A stretch of 64,000 nt of DNA from Rhyzopertha dominica (GCA_025024175.1 QCXZ01000001.1:36264942-36328941); one strand, 5' to 3'; positions 23,653 to 34,753 are shown, numbered from the stretch's first letter. Made by a program: numbers and translations. Notes: generated by a model from the sequence alone, not told the origin.

Positions 23653-24699
23653 TAAAAATAGCTTGTGAATGAAGTGTAACACAACCCCCTTGCAATTTAA
23701 AATTTTCGAATTCGTAGTGACTTTGACACCATCTGGAATTTTTAGAAAATATATCATCTTTAACAAATCGAGGCCCTAATATTTCAGGTATTCTATCTCA
23801 GCTTGAACCTTCTGGATTAACCCGTTTAAAAGTTGGGATCTGGGAAGAGACTTATCACAGGCAGAATTGTTTCCAAGATCCATAATTTTAGAATGGATTG
23901 TTAGATTTCGATTTGCTAAACTTAGATAATGAAAGGTGCTTTCATGTCATGACTGTATCACCTATAAAAGGGAAGTCATTGTTCACCGATTTCATTACCT
24001 ATCGCGTGCTTTGCCCGAGCCCCTAACTTTAACACGTTTCATAGTTAAAATGCGGGGAGAAGTTTGTCACCTGCCTCTGTTTATGCGGGGTTGTCCCGAA
24101 AAACAAATCTTTGTCCTTGTCTTTCGGTACTCGGAATTCTTCCAAAATTAACAGTTTGGTATTTAGTGAATAAATTTTTTTAATTCTTATTAACTAATAA
24201 ACCAACAATTTTGTAATAAACTGCTGTGAAAAACCGGTTGAACTTTTACATAAACTGCAGGGATATTTGTATTTCATTAAAGTAGGTAAAACTATTCCAT
24301 TGTTGTGTGTAGTGTTTCCTCAGGGCTTCAAAGCGTTTTTTTTTCAGTTTAGTAAAATGAAAAATATACCGTTTCTGTTATACCGTTTTAGCTCCGACAA
24401 AAATAGGTACGCTTTTTCCGTTTGTAAGTTCAGTTCCGATAATCAAATTAAAATACTTTGATACATTTGTTGGTATAAAAACAGGGAACACACATTTGCC
24501 GTTAAGTGTTTATATACCTGTGTTCGCTTTGTTTACGTTTACCGCGATGGCAACTTCACAGAGCCATTGCGAACCAATTGCGACCAGGACAACTGACGTC
24601 TCAGATTCAAATGTTTAACTTTATATTTTTTAAGCAATCACTAAACGATTTGAAAAAATAGGTATATTATTTTATTCTCTTTTTGTTGTAGCTTTAAAT

Positions 24700-25310
24700 T
24701 GTTAGTATTTCGTCTGTTTTTTTTATTTGAGATTATAATATCTGCCGTATAGAATATTATGTAGTTTTATTGTGTTATTATTGTATCTCTTATGTCTTCC
24801 ACGACTATTTGAGTTATAACACTAGATAGTGGATTTCCCACTGCAACGCCCTTGATCTGTTTGAAAAAATCGTTTTTAAATTGAAATAATTTGATTTTGT
24901 TATAAAACTGATAACGTTTATCATTTATATTCTCTTGGAATGTTTATTGTTTTATTCATAAATTTCATGATAAATTAATTATGTCTACAGGAATATTGGT
25001 ATAAAGTGATATTGTATTAAGTGAAATCATCATACATAACAAATGTAAAATTTTATGTATTAATTCTTCTAGATTATAAACACCTGAGAAAAAAATATAG
25101 GAACTCGTATTTTTCCGATTTTTTGTGCGATCTATATTAAGGCAGAAACAAAAATTATTAAATATTAGGAGTTTCGTTTCAAAATTTCTGAAAAACTTCA
25201 ATACAATGTACAATCTGGCTACACTGCACAGAAGAATAATTGTTTTTGCATGTATATAGAAACAGTTCAAAATGACAAGACGATGACAAAACTTCAGGTA
25301 GCTTCAACTA
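24700..25310 (-). pseudogene. Penelope-like reverse transcriptase fragment 1
   Basis: On the minus strand the translation reads MISLNTISLYTNIPVDII (the S-F/L-D-V-x-S-L-Y/F-T-N-I-P box of Penelope-like RTs). After a stop and frameshift it reads FFKQIKGVAVGNPLSSVI (G-x-x-M/V-G-x-P-L-S box) and then FYTADI where the YVDD catalytic box belongs. The catalytic Asp pair is altered, so the fragment is inactive. Confidence 0.75.
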
Positions 25311-25836
25311 ATCTTGCTTTTGATTGGCTTGCGGACTGTGACGTATGACGCGTCGTCTTCAGTATTTTAAATTTTAATCATTTATTTTGACGTAACAAAA
25401 ATACGAAACCAAATGTTGTATGATGCATAAACAGTGGCAGTTTCGAAATTTTGCGTCGATACGTGTTGTTTCTACAGATGTGAACGTCCCCATTAAACAA
25501 GGAGTTCCCCAAAAGAAACAAATGATCCTTTCATATTTGTAATTATATTGTTAAAATCATAAATGCGAGTAAAAGATGAAAATTTGAAGACTCTTAAATA
25601 TGTTAATCCAATACAAATGAAACTTTTCAAAATAAATTAAAAAACTTTCAACACGTTACACAAAAGAAATAATTTGTAATCCATTAAATCGGTTTTAAAA
25701 GATGTAGTATCACAATCAGGACACCACAAAAATTGAACCGGTAAGAAGCACTGAAAACAGCTAAAACTAATGTTAAAACCTCTTTACAGAACTAAAACAA
25801 TAAGCACTTAAAAGTAATTTAATGCATTATTTCCAG

Positions 25837-25988
25837 AATTATGATGGCCTGATTGTAAGATCAGACACTAAAGTAACAGCAGAAGTTATAAATGCGGGAA
25901 ACAGATTGAAAGTGATTGGAAGAGCTGGAGCAGGGGTAGACAACATAGATGTGAAGACTGCTTCCACAAAAGGCATTTTAGTTTTAAA
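25837..25988 (+). CDS. PHGDH: D-3-phosphoglycerate dehydrogenase, exon 2
   Basis: It follows acceptor TTTCCAG and reads NYDGLIVRSDTKVTAEVI, then KVIGRAGAGVDNIDVKTAS, the substrate-binding-domain signature of 2-hydroxyacid dehydrogenases, and ILVL. It ends within Asn94 (AA|C) before donor GTACGT. Confidence 0.94.
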
Positions 25989-26044
25989 GTACGTCAGCTT
26001 AAAATAACAAAAACAGAATAAAGTAAAATGTTGTATGCTTTCAG

Positions 26045-26264
26045 CACGCCCGGTGGTAATGCCATCAGCGCATGTGAACTTACATGCACATTAATAACAA
26101 GTCTATCGAGAAACATCTATCCAGCGGTGGCATCACTTAAAGAAGGTCGTTGGGACCGAAAGCTGTATTCTGGTCATGAAATTCAAGGGAAAACACTGGG
26201 AATTATTGGCCTGGGACGAATTGGTAAGGAAGTAGCCCTCAGACTGCAGGCCTGGGGCATGAAG
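26045..26264 (+). CDS. PHGDH: D-3-phosphoglycerate dehydrogenase, exon 3
   Basis: It begins in Asn94 and continues TPGGNAISACELT. It carries the Rossmann dinucleotide motif GLGRIG (residues 149-154) within KTLGIIGLGRIGKEVALRLQ and ends WGMK before a GTTTGC donor. Introns 2 and 3 are short (56 and 61 bp). Confidence 0.95.
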
Positions 26265-26325
26265 GTTTGCTACTTAAAAGATTGTGTATATAAAAACAGT
26301 CTTTATGTGTGCTTATCATTTTCAG

Positions 26326-26458
26326 ACCATCGGTTTTGATCCAATAGTCAGTGCAGAAGATGCTGCAAAATTTAATGTACAGAAGGTTGAGTTAGAAGAG
26401 ATCTGGCCAGTTGCAGACTACATAACGGTACACACTCCGCTCATACCTCAAACAAGAA
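26326..26458 (+). CDS. PHGDH: D-3-phosphoglycerate dehydrogenase, exon 4
   Basis: It reads TIGFDPIVS, then VELEEIWPVADYITVHTPLI, the region where a DP/DY pair contacts the NAD ribose and the conserved HTPL follows. It ends PQTR plus one base (A) before donor GTGAGT; Asn212 is completed by exon 5. Confidence 0.94.
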
Positions 26459-27061
26459 GTGAGTATCTGAACAACTTAATATTGAGGCATAATAATTGAA
26501 GAAGTAAAAAATTATATAAGAGTATTGAAAGATTTGATAAAGTGTAGTAGTAGCTGTCCATTACATATATCAACTCTCAAATGTATGCATGGCTTTTTAA
26601 GAAAAAAGACCATTACCAAAAATAATATAAAAATTTCCAAACATCTAAAAACAAAAACCGAATTTTTTTATGTACTGATTTCATTCCAGTTACAAATAGA
26701 CACTGTATTGTCTGGCATATAGTTACCTCGAAATATTAACACTTCCACTGCCACGTCTAGATTAAATATATTTTTGTTATAGTCAGCTGAATTTTATCAG
26801 AGTTTATTCTTTGTTTTTGCCTTTTCGAAATAAAACAATAATAGCGTCTTGATCTTGATTGTGTGGTGCCACTGAAATTGGAATTACTAGTAAACTAAAA
26901 CATATTAACGTTTTTACCACATTCCTAAATACACCAAAAAAGTCCCACTCAGTTTTTTCTATCGTCTAATCGTCCATTTAAGTTTCTTAAAATGAGTATC
27001 CAATTTATTTAATAGAATTTAAATTACATCACAAAAAAGATCATCTTGAAAAATATGGTAA

Positions 27062-27786
27062 AGGTGGGAACAGACTTGAGCGCATATGCGGTGAGTAGTA
27101 GAGAACACGCATACATCTGCAAGTGTAGACGGTCCATTCGTATTGATTCAGCGCATGTTTGTTCGCTCGCGAGAGCATGCGAACGCACATAGGGTGAACC
27201 GAATGTTGTCAGTTTTTGACCAACGCTCAAAGAAAACGTTTCATGCATGCGCACTCAGTCTAGACAGTATTTTATCGTCTGAAACTAGCCAGCAAACTGG
27301 TATAAAAGTTGCCAAGAAGCGCAGAGTAATAGCTAATCGCCTCTTTAGGGAAACGGCTTTTCTCATAAATGTATCTTGTTTTGCTACCTTGGGCCCAATA
27401 GCATTGTTTAAAAATTCAAAATCTTCTGATTCCATCCTGACAAAATTCTTAAAATGCCTGAAGGTTCTTCTAACAGCAAGTCTTCTAGTAATTTGAAACC
27501 CCCACAAACTGCTCGGTTCTAATACATTTATACAGTCCATCATCGCCTTTCCCTGTTTTTTTTTTTCTATATTTATTATTACACAGTTCAACTATTACTA
27601 TGATTTCGTTAGCTATCATCATCATCTGTACACACAGAACACACTCTGAGCGCAATGAGAAAACATGCATGTATTTACCCCGAATTTTTTAATATATGCT
27701 TGGAGCACACTTATGATGAGTCGACACACATATGTACCTGTGTGCTTACCGACTCGCCGCATGTGCACTCGAGTCTGTTCCCACCT
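27062..27786. mobile_element. PIF/Harbinger element, truncated, TSD TAA
   Basis: The ends AGGTGGGAACAGACTTGAG and CTCGAGTCTGTTCCCACCT are inverted repeats 725 bp apart, flanked by TAA at 27,059-27,061 and 27,787-27,789. A 3-bp TWA duplication is the hallmark of the PIF/Harbinger superfamily, and the internal frame agrees. Confidence 0.88.
27241..27591 (-). pseudogene. N-terminal part of a PIF/Harbinger transposase
   Basis: The minus-strand frame reads FRHFKNFVRMESEDFEFLNN, IGPKVAKQDTFMRKAVSL and KRRLAITLRFLATF, the conserved N-terminal block of Harbinger DDE transposases before the catalytic domain. The catalytic part is missing, so the copy is non-autonomous. Confidence 0.8.
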
Positions 27787-28000
27787 TAAGATGCAAGGGG
27801 CTAAGAGAATTTTTTAATTAACTTATATCCTCAACTTTACTGACCATTTGAAATTTTTCTTTTAGGATGAATATTTAATATCACTAAAAATTATATATAC
27901 ATAGTTTATTGTGTAACCTGCACCTACGAATAAATTTTCTACAAAACAGATGTTATCCTACAAACTATAAAATAAATTATGACTTCACTATATAATTCAT

Positions 28001-28620
28001 TTAATACATAAAAAAATAATTCAATTTCATCCCAAAATGCCAATTTGGAATAATCAATATTTTACCAAAGTGAAAGTGAAAATTGAAAAAACAAATACTT
28101 TTCTTTTCAGTACTTTTCATTTTGATATGAAATGAAAGCTTATATTGTGTTGAGTATTTAAGATATAATATTTCTATTAAATAATTTGGAAAATTATTGT
28201 TATAAGCAATTTGTAAAATAATGCCAAGTTCTTTTTCAAAAGCCATATAGGAAAGAGGTATTTTAAAAAGTCTTTTAAATAAAGAATGAAAGACGGCTAA
28301 TTTATGTTGGTAAGGATGGAAAGAATTATAAGAAATAATATTATCTGCATACATTGGTTTTGTAAAAATTTCGAAAGTAAAGTATGGATATGATTGGTTA
28401 TGTTTAATTAACAAATCCAGGAAAGATATGCTGATAATTTCTTTTTTATGACTGAAATTTATAGAAGGATATAATGAAATAATAAAAGAAACAAAATTAA
28501 TTAGATCTACTTGTTTTCCTGTAACAAGTAATCTACTTTTTCAAAATTCTGATTTATCTTTACCTCATAAAAACAACTTAATTATGTTAACTAAATTTAT
28601 CTTAAATAAAATTTATTTTC
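28001..28620 (-). pseudogene. Penelope-like reverse transcriptase fragment 2
   Basis: The minus-strand translation reads ISISFLDLLIKH, FTFEIFTKPMYADNIISYNS, HPYQHKLAVFHSLFKRLFKI and PLSYMAFEKEL. This corresponds to the segment downstream of the catalytic box in Penelope-like RTs (FLDL..I-RKPT-TD..HP--HK-AA). The frame stays open for 137 codons, but nothing upstream or downstream completes it. In element order it should follow fragment 1, yet it lies on the other side, so the two are separate copies or rearranged. Confidence 0.7.
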
Positions 28621-29203
28621 TTTTAATAATCAAAATTTTGTTCAAAATTCAGGATTAGCTGTGGGTTCTTCAATTAGCTTTTTTTGGCAGAACTGTTTAT
28701 GAATAAACTTGAAAAAGATTTATTTAAAGATACCTGCATTCTGTCTAATGTGCATTTTTGGTTTTGTTACATAGAAGATATTTTGTGCCGTTGTAAACGG
28801 AAACATCATTTTATAAGTTTTTAAGCATGACATTGTATAAACTGGTAGGTTAACCGGAAGACTTGGTAATTGGTTAGCATACATCGGTTAACCAGTTAAT
28901 TATGCAGATGAACTGGTTAATTCAAAACGGGTAACCGATAGTTTGATCATTTTTTATGAAAATAAGTTATTTTTTGTAATCAGCTAAATTAGTTGTGACT
29001 GCCAAACTGGACACATTGATGACTATTGATGGCACCTACTATCGACTACCGGACACCAAGCATAGATACTTAAACAGTAATACTATATTATCAACCTTCA
29101 TTGATCACGCTGATTTTTAGCCCCAAAATAGTCAAACTATGTATTAACGTGAAAAAGCAAGAATCAATTTATTTTCATACTATTTTTTCGTTTTCTTCTT
29201 CAG

Positions 29204-29556
29204 ATCTCATCAATGCAGCAGTATTGAACAAGTGCAAGAAAGGAGTACGTATTGTTAATGTAGCACGTGGAGGAATTATACATGAATCTGACTTGTTAGA
29301 AGCATTGAAGAGTGGGCAGTGTGGTGGTGCTGGCATAGACGTATATGAAGAAGAACCTCCGAAAAGTGCCATCACGCTAGAGTTAATCCGTCACCCGCAA
29401 GTTGTTGCAACGCCTCATTTGGGTGCCAGTACTGCAGAAGCCCAAATACGAGTGGCTGTTGAAGTGGCAGAACAGTTTATTGCACTTACAGGAAAAAGCA
29501 AAGAATTTACTTCAGTTCAAGGCATTGTTAATCAAGATGTCTACAATAAATACTAG
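29204..29556 (+). CDS. PHGDH: D-3-phosphoglycerate dehydrogenase, exon 5
   Basis: The terminal exon completes Asn212 and continues LINAAVLNKCKKG. It contains the catalytic residues expected for the family: Arg233 in VNVARGGII, Glu262 in DVYEEEPP and His283 in TPHLGAST. It ends VNQDVYNKY with TAG at 29,554-29,556. There is no ACT or ASB domain after it. AATAAA-like signals follow at ~29,560 and ~29,585. Confidence 0.95.
29476..29481 (-). terminator. Candidate BRCC36 polyadenylation signal inside PHGDH exon 5
   Basis: Reading minus, AATAAA lies 143 bases after the BRCC36 stop. It is the first such hexamer downstream, since the 67-bp gap between the two genes has none on this strand. If used, the two 3' UTRs overlap in antisense. 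Confidence 0.4.
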
Positions 29557-29623
29557 TAAATAAAAATATACTTGTTTTGTGAAAAAATAAAACAGTTGTG
29601 TGTTAATTATAGTCTGGTTAAGC

Positions 29624-29868
29624 CTATTCCATTTCTCTGAGAAGTTGTTCCTTTATCCTTTCCAAGTCCTGAATTCTTTGTTTATTAGCTTCCAACCTTC
29701 CTTCCATTGCTTCAAACATGGGAACATCCATTTTTGAAATTATATTTCCCAGTTCTATGGTTCGTAATGCCTGTGAGTTGAGAATACTCAGAATGTCCTC
29801 TTTATCTTCAGTGTATTCATCTCTTGCTAAAGCTTCTTGGACTAAGATTTTTGGCAAATGTGCCAGCG
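29624..29868 (-). CDS. BRCC3: Lys-63-specific deubiquitinase BRCC36, exon 4 (last)
   Basis: On the minus strand, after acceptor ATTTATTTTTAG ending at 29,869, it reads ALAHLPKILVQEALARDEY, the usual linker (ELPKILCQEEQDAY in vertebrates). A helical C-terminus then reads MFEAMEGRLEANKQRIQDLE and ends LLREME. This coiled-coil region pairs BRCC36 with its pseudo-DUB partner Abraxas or KIAA0157 in BRISC-type complexes. The four exons give 257 residues against ~316 in vertebrates; the shortfall is in the loop between the MPN core and the helices. The gene converges on PHGDH. Confidence 0.9.
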
Positions 29869-30004
29869 CTAAAAATAAATTATGCCTTTGTAAATGGAAT
29901 CCGGCATATAGTCTATTCACCCTATTGTATATGGTGGTCTTCAAATGAGCTTTTACTTGAATAACAAAACAAATGAAATGTTTATTATGATCTAAATCTA
30001 TAGC

Positions 30005-31185
30005 AGTCCAGGAGGCAGTGGATTCTTTTGTACTTATTTTCCCAGTTGGTGAATGTCAAATAGTTTGTTAGGATGGTGACACAAAACAACAATTTGTGAG
30101 TCTGTCCACTTATTTTTCCAGTCATAAATATTTGACATTAATTAAAGTGAATCATTTTATTAATGGAAATAACAGTCTGGCACATCCCAAGTGGAGGAAA
30201 GTCAGTCTGGCAGAATATTTGCGGATGCAAAAATTTGACCGATTTTTGAAATCCGTAACCCTTATTTTCCCATTTTGACTATATCTCAGAAACTAAACGA
30301 CATACACAAAAATGTTGAGAGATCTTTTTCGTACAGAATTAAATTTCCTACAAAAAAAATTCTTGGCCGTTCTATTGTATCTTATATAGTTCCGAAAAAA
30401 TGAGAGTTTAAATCGGAATTTTCACGATTTCCTTTTTTTTATTGCTACAACTCAAAAACTAAGGGAGATACAAAAGAATGTCAAGAGATCGATTTTGTAG
30501 AGAATTAAATTTCCTACAAAAAACTACCGCACAATTTTCTCGTATCTCTGATAGTTACAAAGTTATTCACGAAGGACTGACATTTTGCTAAAACCATGTT
30601 TTTTGGATTCCTGGTGTCTCAAAACGTTGAGAAAAATGTTTTTTAGCCATAGTCATATTTTGCCCTAAACCAATACTTTTCTTATAAATTATGAAAAGTG
30701 AAAACATGTAGAGATGACAACATTAGCCTGTATAATCGAACATGCCAAATTTAGAGTGCCTGTCTAGCGTTGGACGAGTCTGGCAAGGCTTTCGGGGTGT
30801 TCCACATTAGCCAGACTATATTAGCAGCTGTAATTAAAATATAAACTTTCATCTGACACATGTTTAGGACTGCGAAAATAAGGTCAATGGTTTTGATAAT
30901 TCTTTTTTAGTTTTCCACCTGGCAGACATATTACCTATACTCACAGATTAGCCAGACTATTTTTTTTTCTTAAGTTCACTACATCTCTCACTAATAGAGC
31001 TATTTTTTTCACAGGAAAAAAAAGTGCAGTATATTTGTATTTTCTAACGCATTTTCCGCCTCAACGCATCGGAATATCCCCCCTACATATATATGAATTT
31101 TGCTTAGAATAACAAATCGAATAATTCTATCGATGCTTTCTGACTGGGAAAATAAGTACCAAAAGTCTTCACTGCCTCCTGGACT
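30005..31185. mobile_element. 1.18-kb non-coding TIR element
   Basis: The left end AGTCCAGGAGGCAGTG with ACTTATTTTCCCAG and the right end CTGGGAAAATAAGT with CACTGCCTCCTGGACT are inverted repeats of ~45 bp with gaps. The interior repeats 'CAGAAACTAAACGACATAC'-like and 'CTACAAAAAA' blocks but has no coding frame. It ends 136 bp from the BRCC36 last exon. The superfamily is unresolved. Confidence 0.7.
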
Positions 31186-31335
31186 ATAGGTAATGATTGA
31201 ACAAAATAGTGTGAAATGACAGCAAATTTTAATTCAAATTGTGAAATATTTTTCATATTTACAAGTAAAAAAGAACTTCATCAATATTTATGGCTTATCG
31301 AAGATGAAAGTCTAAAAAACTACAAAAGTTGCAAT

Positions 31336-33945
31336 GGTATCATTCTTAAAACTGAAAATGATAAATCGTCTTATAAGTCGAAGAAGTGCTATAAAGAACC
31401 CATGCTGTGAGGGGTGGGTCATTTATGGCAGTGCAGGTAGACCCTGGCCATTCTTAGATGAACCCAGCAATAAAACGTCGCACTAACGGAATTTCGTCCA
31501 GGCCGTACCTATTTTGTTAATTTAAGGGNGGACAGTATACAAACGGTTTAAAGCCTGACGTAGCCCGACATTTTAGGACGCTTGACCACCCTCTTTTGCA
31601 TTTGCATTTCATTTGTGATCCTGTTGTGTGCGGATGTGNTTGTGAGCTTGTGCGTTGTGTTGTCGTTAAAATAGTGTTCTTGTTAGTGTTGAGTTACTTT
31701 TTAGTTTATTACGCACATTTTTATTTAGTGACCGTTGGTGGTTTTCGTGGAGGTAAATAAAAAACGTTTTCATGTATCAGTTTCCGTAAATAATTTGTTA
31801 TATTTCTCTAAATCATCCACAAACACAACAATTAACACTTTGATTACAGCTGTGACTGTGATCAGTAGAGAATATGTAAATAATATATAGTTAATGGGCC
31901 AATGGGCATATATATGAGCTAAAAAAAGTATTCTCAGCTTTGATTGGAATTGGAGCTGCCTTTAAATACCCCTCAAAGCTGGCAATAGCTTTTCAGTTCA
32001 TATATTATATGCCAGAGTTTTTTGTTTCCTGTGAAAAACATTTACTGAACATACATATATATTTTATACTGGTAGGATTTTGCAAATATTGCAGATGAAG
32101 AGAATTTATTGTTGATATTTTGTCAATTTAAAAAAAAAAGTAGTGTTATGGGAGATTGTTTATAGTAACTAATATGTATTTCCTATGACAGCTATTATGA
32201 GCAACCCAAGTACATATGGGACGAAGGGCAATATTCTCCATAACCAAGCCCGAGCATAACAATGTTATGCAATTTATGAAGGAGGAGGCTGAAAGGGGAA
32301 CACCGATTGTGCCCATGCAAAATGTTCGGGAATGAACTATAAGGGCCACTAAAGTTTCGGAGAGCACCTATAAGAAAAAAAAAATGGGAGAAGCTGAACG
32401 TGTTGGTGACGAGGAAGAACCTCTTTCTCGACCGAAGTTCTCTTCACCTGGGAAGCACCGTTCAAGAGCGTTCCCTAAAAGTGACATATCAAGTGGAGTC
32501 GCTGAAACCATAAGAAACATCGTCCACAACTTTTATATAATGGGAAAATGTCGACCAACTTTGAAAGGTATTTTATACAATTTCTGATTAATACCCACTT
32601 CTTTAGCTACCTACCTTTTTTTAGGTATATTACACAAGCTTCGAGAATCAGAAGTTGGGTTTGAGGGAGAAAAAGGCACACTGCGGAATGTTTTGAACAA
32701 ACTTGGGTTTAAGGAAGTTATAAAAGCAAATAAAAATAAATAAATATTATTCTAAAATATAATTTAAATACATGTCAGGAATTTTTAACAAGTCATTGAC
32801 ATCATTAAAGAAATAGCCTCAGCATGGATTTCTGCATATCTATTAAGTTCTTACATCTATAGGGCTGACGACCGCAAAAGAGTGTTTTTTATAGAATTCA
32901 AATGATAATATGGAATTAGTAATTGCAGTGTTTCTTTCTTCATTAGAGGTGGCGAAAGGCGTCAGATAAAAGAAAAATTCTCACCGAGTCCTTTGACATT
33001 CGACAGAAGAGGGTGGAATATTTGAAAAGGATGAAAAGGTACAGAGCAGAAGGAAGAAATATTGTTTATTTGGACGAGACATACCTGCACAGTAGTCACA
33101 CGCAGCTCAAAGAGTGGGCAGATTACTCGCTTTTAGGACTGGCTTTGTTCCCAACGCTTTACTAATTTTCACTGCAGGTGAAATGGATGTCCAATAAAAA
33201 TTTAACCTATTTATTCTGGTAGATATCTTACTTTTTATACTTATGAAATGGAAAAAATATCTGATTTTGGCCTTAAATACACAATCCAAATAATTTCATA
33301 TCCTTTTTATTAAACAAAAATTTAAAAAATAAGAACCATCTAATTTATGTTAATTTTGTTTTTGCTTTGATAATTGCCATTGTTATTTGAAATTATGAAT
33401 GTATTTTAATAATTACCTGCTTAAACTATCATAATTCTACACTGCCATTGTCTACCTCGATAGACCGACAGCCAGTTATCTATATTTCAGTCATTATTAT
33501 AACTTTATCGGTCAATATCTCTACCTACACTTCTATATAATAAGAAATATAGTACTAACCTACTAACTCGCTAATAAGCTTGCTGATTATCTTAAACAGA
33601 CCCACACATGAATTAATGAATTAATAGATTAAATAATTCAATTATTTACTAACCGTGCCACGCCACTGATCAAAATAGCTACTGTGAGACCCCATTTACT
33701 AAAAAATTTACGCCGCCACTGACAGAAGTCACTGCACCGCTTGCTAGGCTCCGCCCGGCTCAACTTAGAATGGCCATGGTCTACAAAATGTTTCCAGGAC
33801 CTGTCTGGTCGGGTCGTTGTGTATCGTCTATGTTTGCCTGTTTAAAATTAAGCGCGTCGTAAACGTCCCACCCCTCGCAGCATGGATCCTGTGTAGCACT
33901 TCTTTGACTTATGAGCAGTTTTCTCATTTTCAGTTTTAAAAAGTA
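31336..33945. mobile_element. Element with inverted arms around a DDE transposase ruin
   Basis: The left arm (about 31,336-31,470) and right arm (about 33,768-33,945) mirror each other: AAAACTGAAAATGA, AAGAAGTGCTA, CATGCTGTGAGGGGTGGG against CCCACCCCTCGCAGCATG, and GACCCTGGCCATTCT against AGAATGGCCATGGTC. The interior holds the transposase pseudogene. Ends are approximate and no target duplication was read. N bases lie at 31,529 and 31,639. Confidence 0.65.
32216..33170 (+). pseudogene. IS630/Tc1-type DDE transposase pseudogene with introns
   Basis: From ATG 32216: MGRRAIFSITKPEHNNVMQF, EEAERGTPIVPMQNVRE, one stop, TIRATKVSESTYKKKK. It then continues open through FSSPGKHRSRAFPK and IRNIVHNFYIMGKCRPTLKG. 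A real-looking intron (GTATTT near 32,568 to TTTTTTTAG near 32,625) leads to ILHKLRESEVGF and LRNVLNKLGFK. After a further gap (32,735-32,948), RKASDKRKILTESFDIRQKR and YRAEGRNIVYLDETYLHSSH carry the first catalytic Asp (LDE). It decays after about 33,150. The family is a widespread arthropod DDE transposase. Confidence 0.75.
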
Positions 33946-34091
33946 TAGTTACGATTTTTGAAATTCTCTGTTACGAACATGAGGGATAAGGGATTTGGTA
34001 TTGCCAGTTATAAATATGTGATTGTGATAAGTACAACACATTAGTAATCTTTTCTGGTGATTTGAAAATCACAAAGTTCAAACAGACTTAA

Positions 34092-34340
34092 ATGATACAG
34101 CACATACTGGCGGCTNTTAAAATACAGCAATTAAATGATTACTTTAGAAATAATCCAATGTGCATGTTCAGTCTTTTTCATACTGAGGGAGTGCCTCAAC
34201 AACCACACCACAAACATTATAAATGCTTAAAAATGCATGTCTATGCTNTGCTGCTTACACCTCAACCAACNGCAGATAGTACTATTTCGCTGTCATTACA
34301 GCTCATCAGTGCAGTTTAGGTCTAGTGTAGACAACATGGC
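34092..34340. repeat. Dispersed repeat related to 3968-4210
   Basis: CTCATCAGTGCAGTTTAGGT and TAGTGTAGACA near 34,303-34,332 match the blocks at 3986 and (inverted) 4155-4180. Three N bases lie in the region. The open frame over it is not credible. Confidence 0.5.
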
Positions 34341-34564
34341 AATGCTTAATCTCAAAACTTTCTGAGTTGCATACAGTAGAACTTTGATAACATAAATAAT
34401 AAATTGCGACTAAAAAAATACAAAGTATTTTTAGTTAGAAAGTTTGGATAAGTTGCAAGTTCAGGTCGTTGAAAAATGACTTTTTAATTTTAACAGTGGT
34501 GATTTTTTAAAATTCATTATGGCTATGAGAACTTTTTATATTTCACCTGAATAATGATCTAATG

Positions 34565-34753
34565 AGAGGTTATTGGGAAAGCAGGCATAGATTTAAATGA
34601 AAAAATAACTCACTGGGTGTGGGCTCGAACTAGAACGATCCGGTGGTGTAATATGAACATTTCTAATGCCCGTTCAGGAGATCCGAGTGTGAGTCCCGAC
34701 TGCAGCGAGTTACTTTTTCATTTAAATCTATGCCTGCTTTCCCAATAACCTCT
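34565..34753. repeat. Hairpin element with 46-bp arms and a tRNA-like core
   Basis: AGAGGTTATTGGGAAAGCAG at 34,565 and its complement ending at 34,753 start near-perfect 46-bp arms (34,565-34,611 and 34,708-34,753). The ~96-bp loop contains B-box-like stretches (GGGCTCGAACT; GTGTGAGTCCCGAC) and a possible A-box region, so it may derive from a tRNA. No coding potential. Confidence 0.65.

Larger units (their letters stand above)
20616..25836 (+). other. PHGDH intron 1
   Basis: A 5.2-kb intron. It contains the inverted copy of the 6769 repeat (22,107-22,193), an inverted-repeat hairpin at 23,501-23,652 and a Penelope-like RT fragment (24,700-25,310). Blocks at ~21,025-22,690 begin CAGGGTCGCTACACAG and end near ACACCCTATATAAAG and may be another element, but the ends are too weak to call. 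The rest is unrecognised AT-rich sequence. Confidence 0.7.
26459..29203 (+). other. PHGDH intron 4
   Basis: A 2.7-kb intron with donor GTGAGT and acceptor TTCTTCTTCAG. It holds the PIF/Harbinger element and the second Penelope-like fragment. 26,460-27,058 and 28,621-29,200 show nothing recognisable. Confidence 0.75.

Noticed and set aside
27143..27496. Plus-strand 117-codon frame
   Set aside because: Shadow of the minus-strand Harbinger transposase fragment.
29624..29944. A separate small gene beginning MKTTIYNRVNRL
   Set aside because: The start is a TTG; the acceptor at 29,869 joins the downstream part in phase to BRCC36 exon 3, and the upstream residues are intron.
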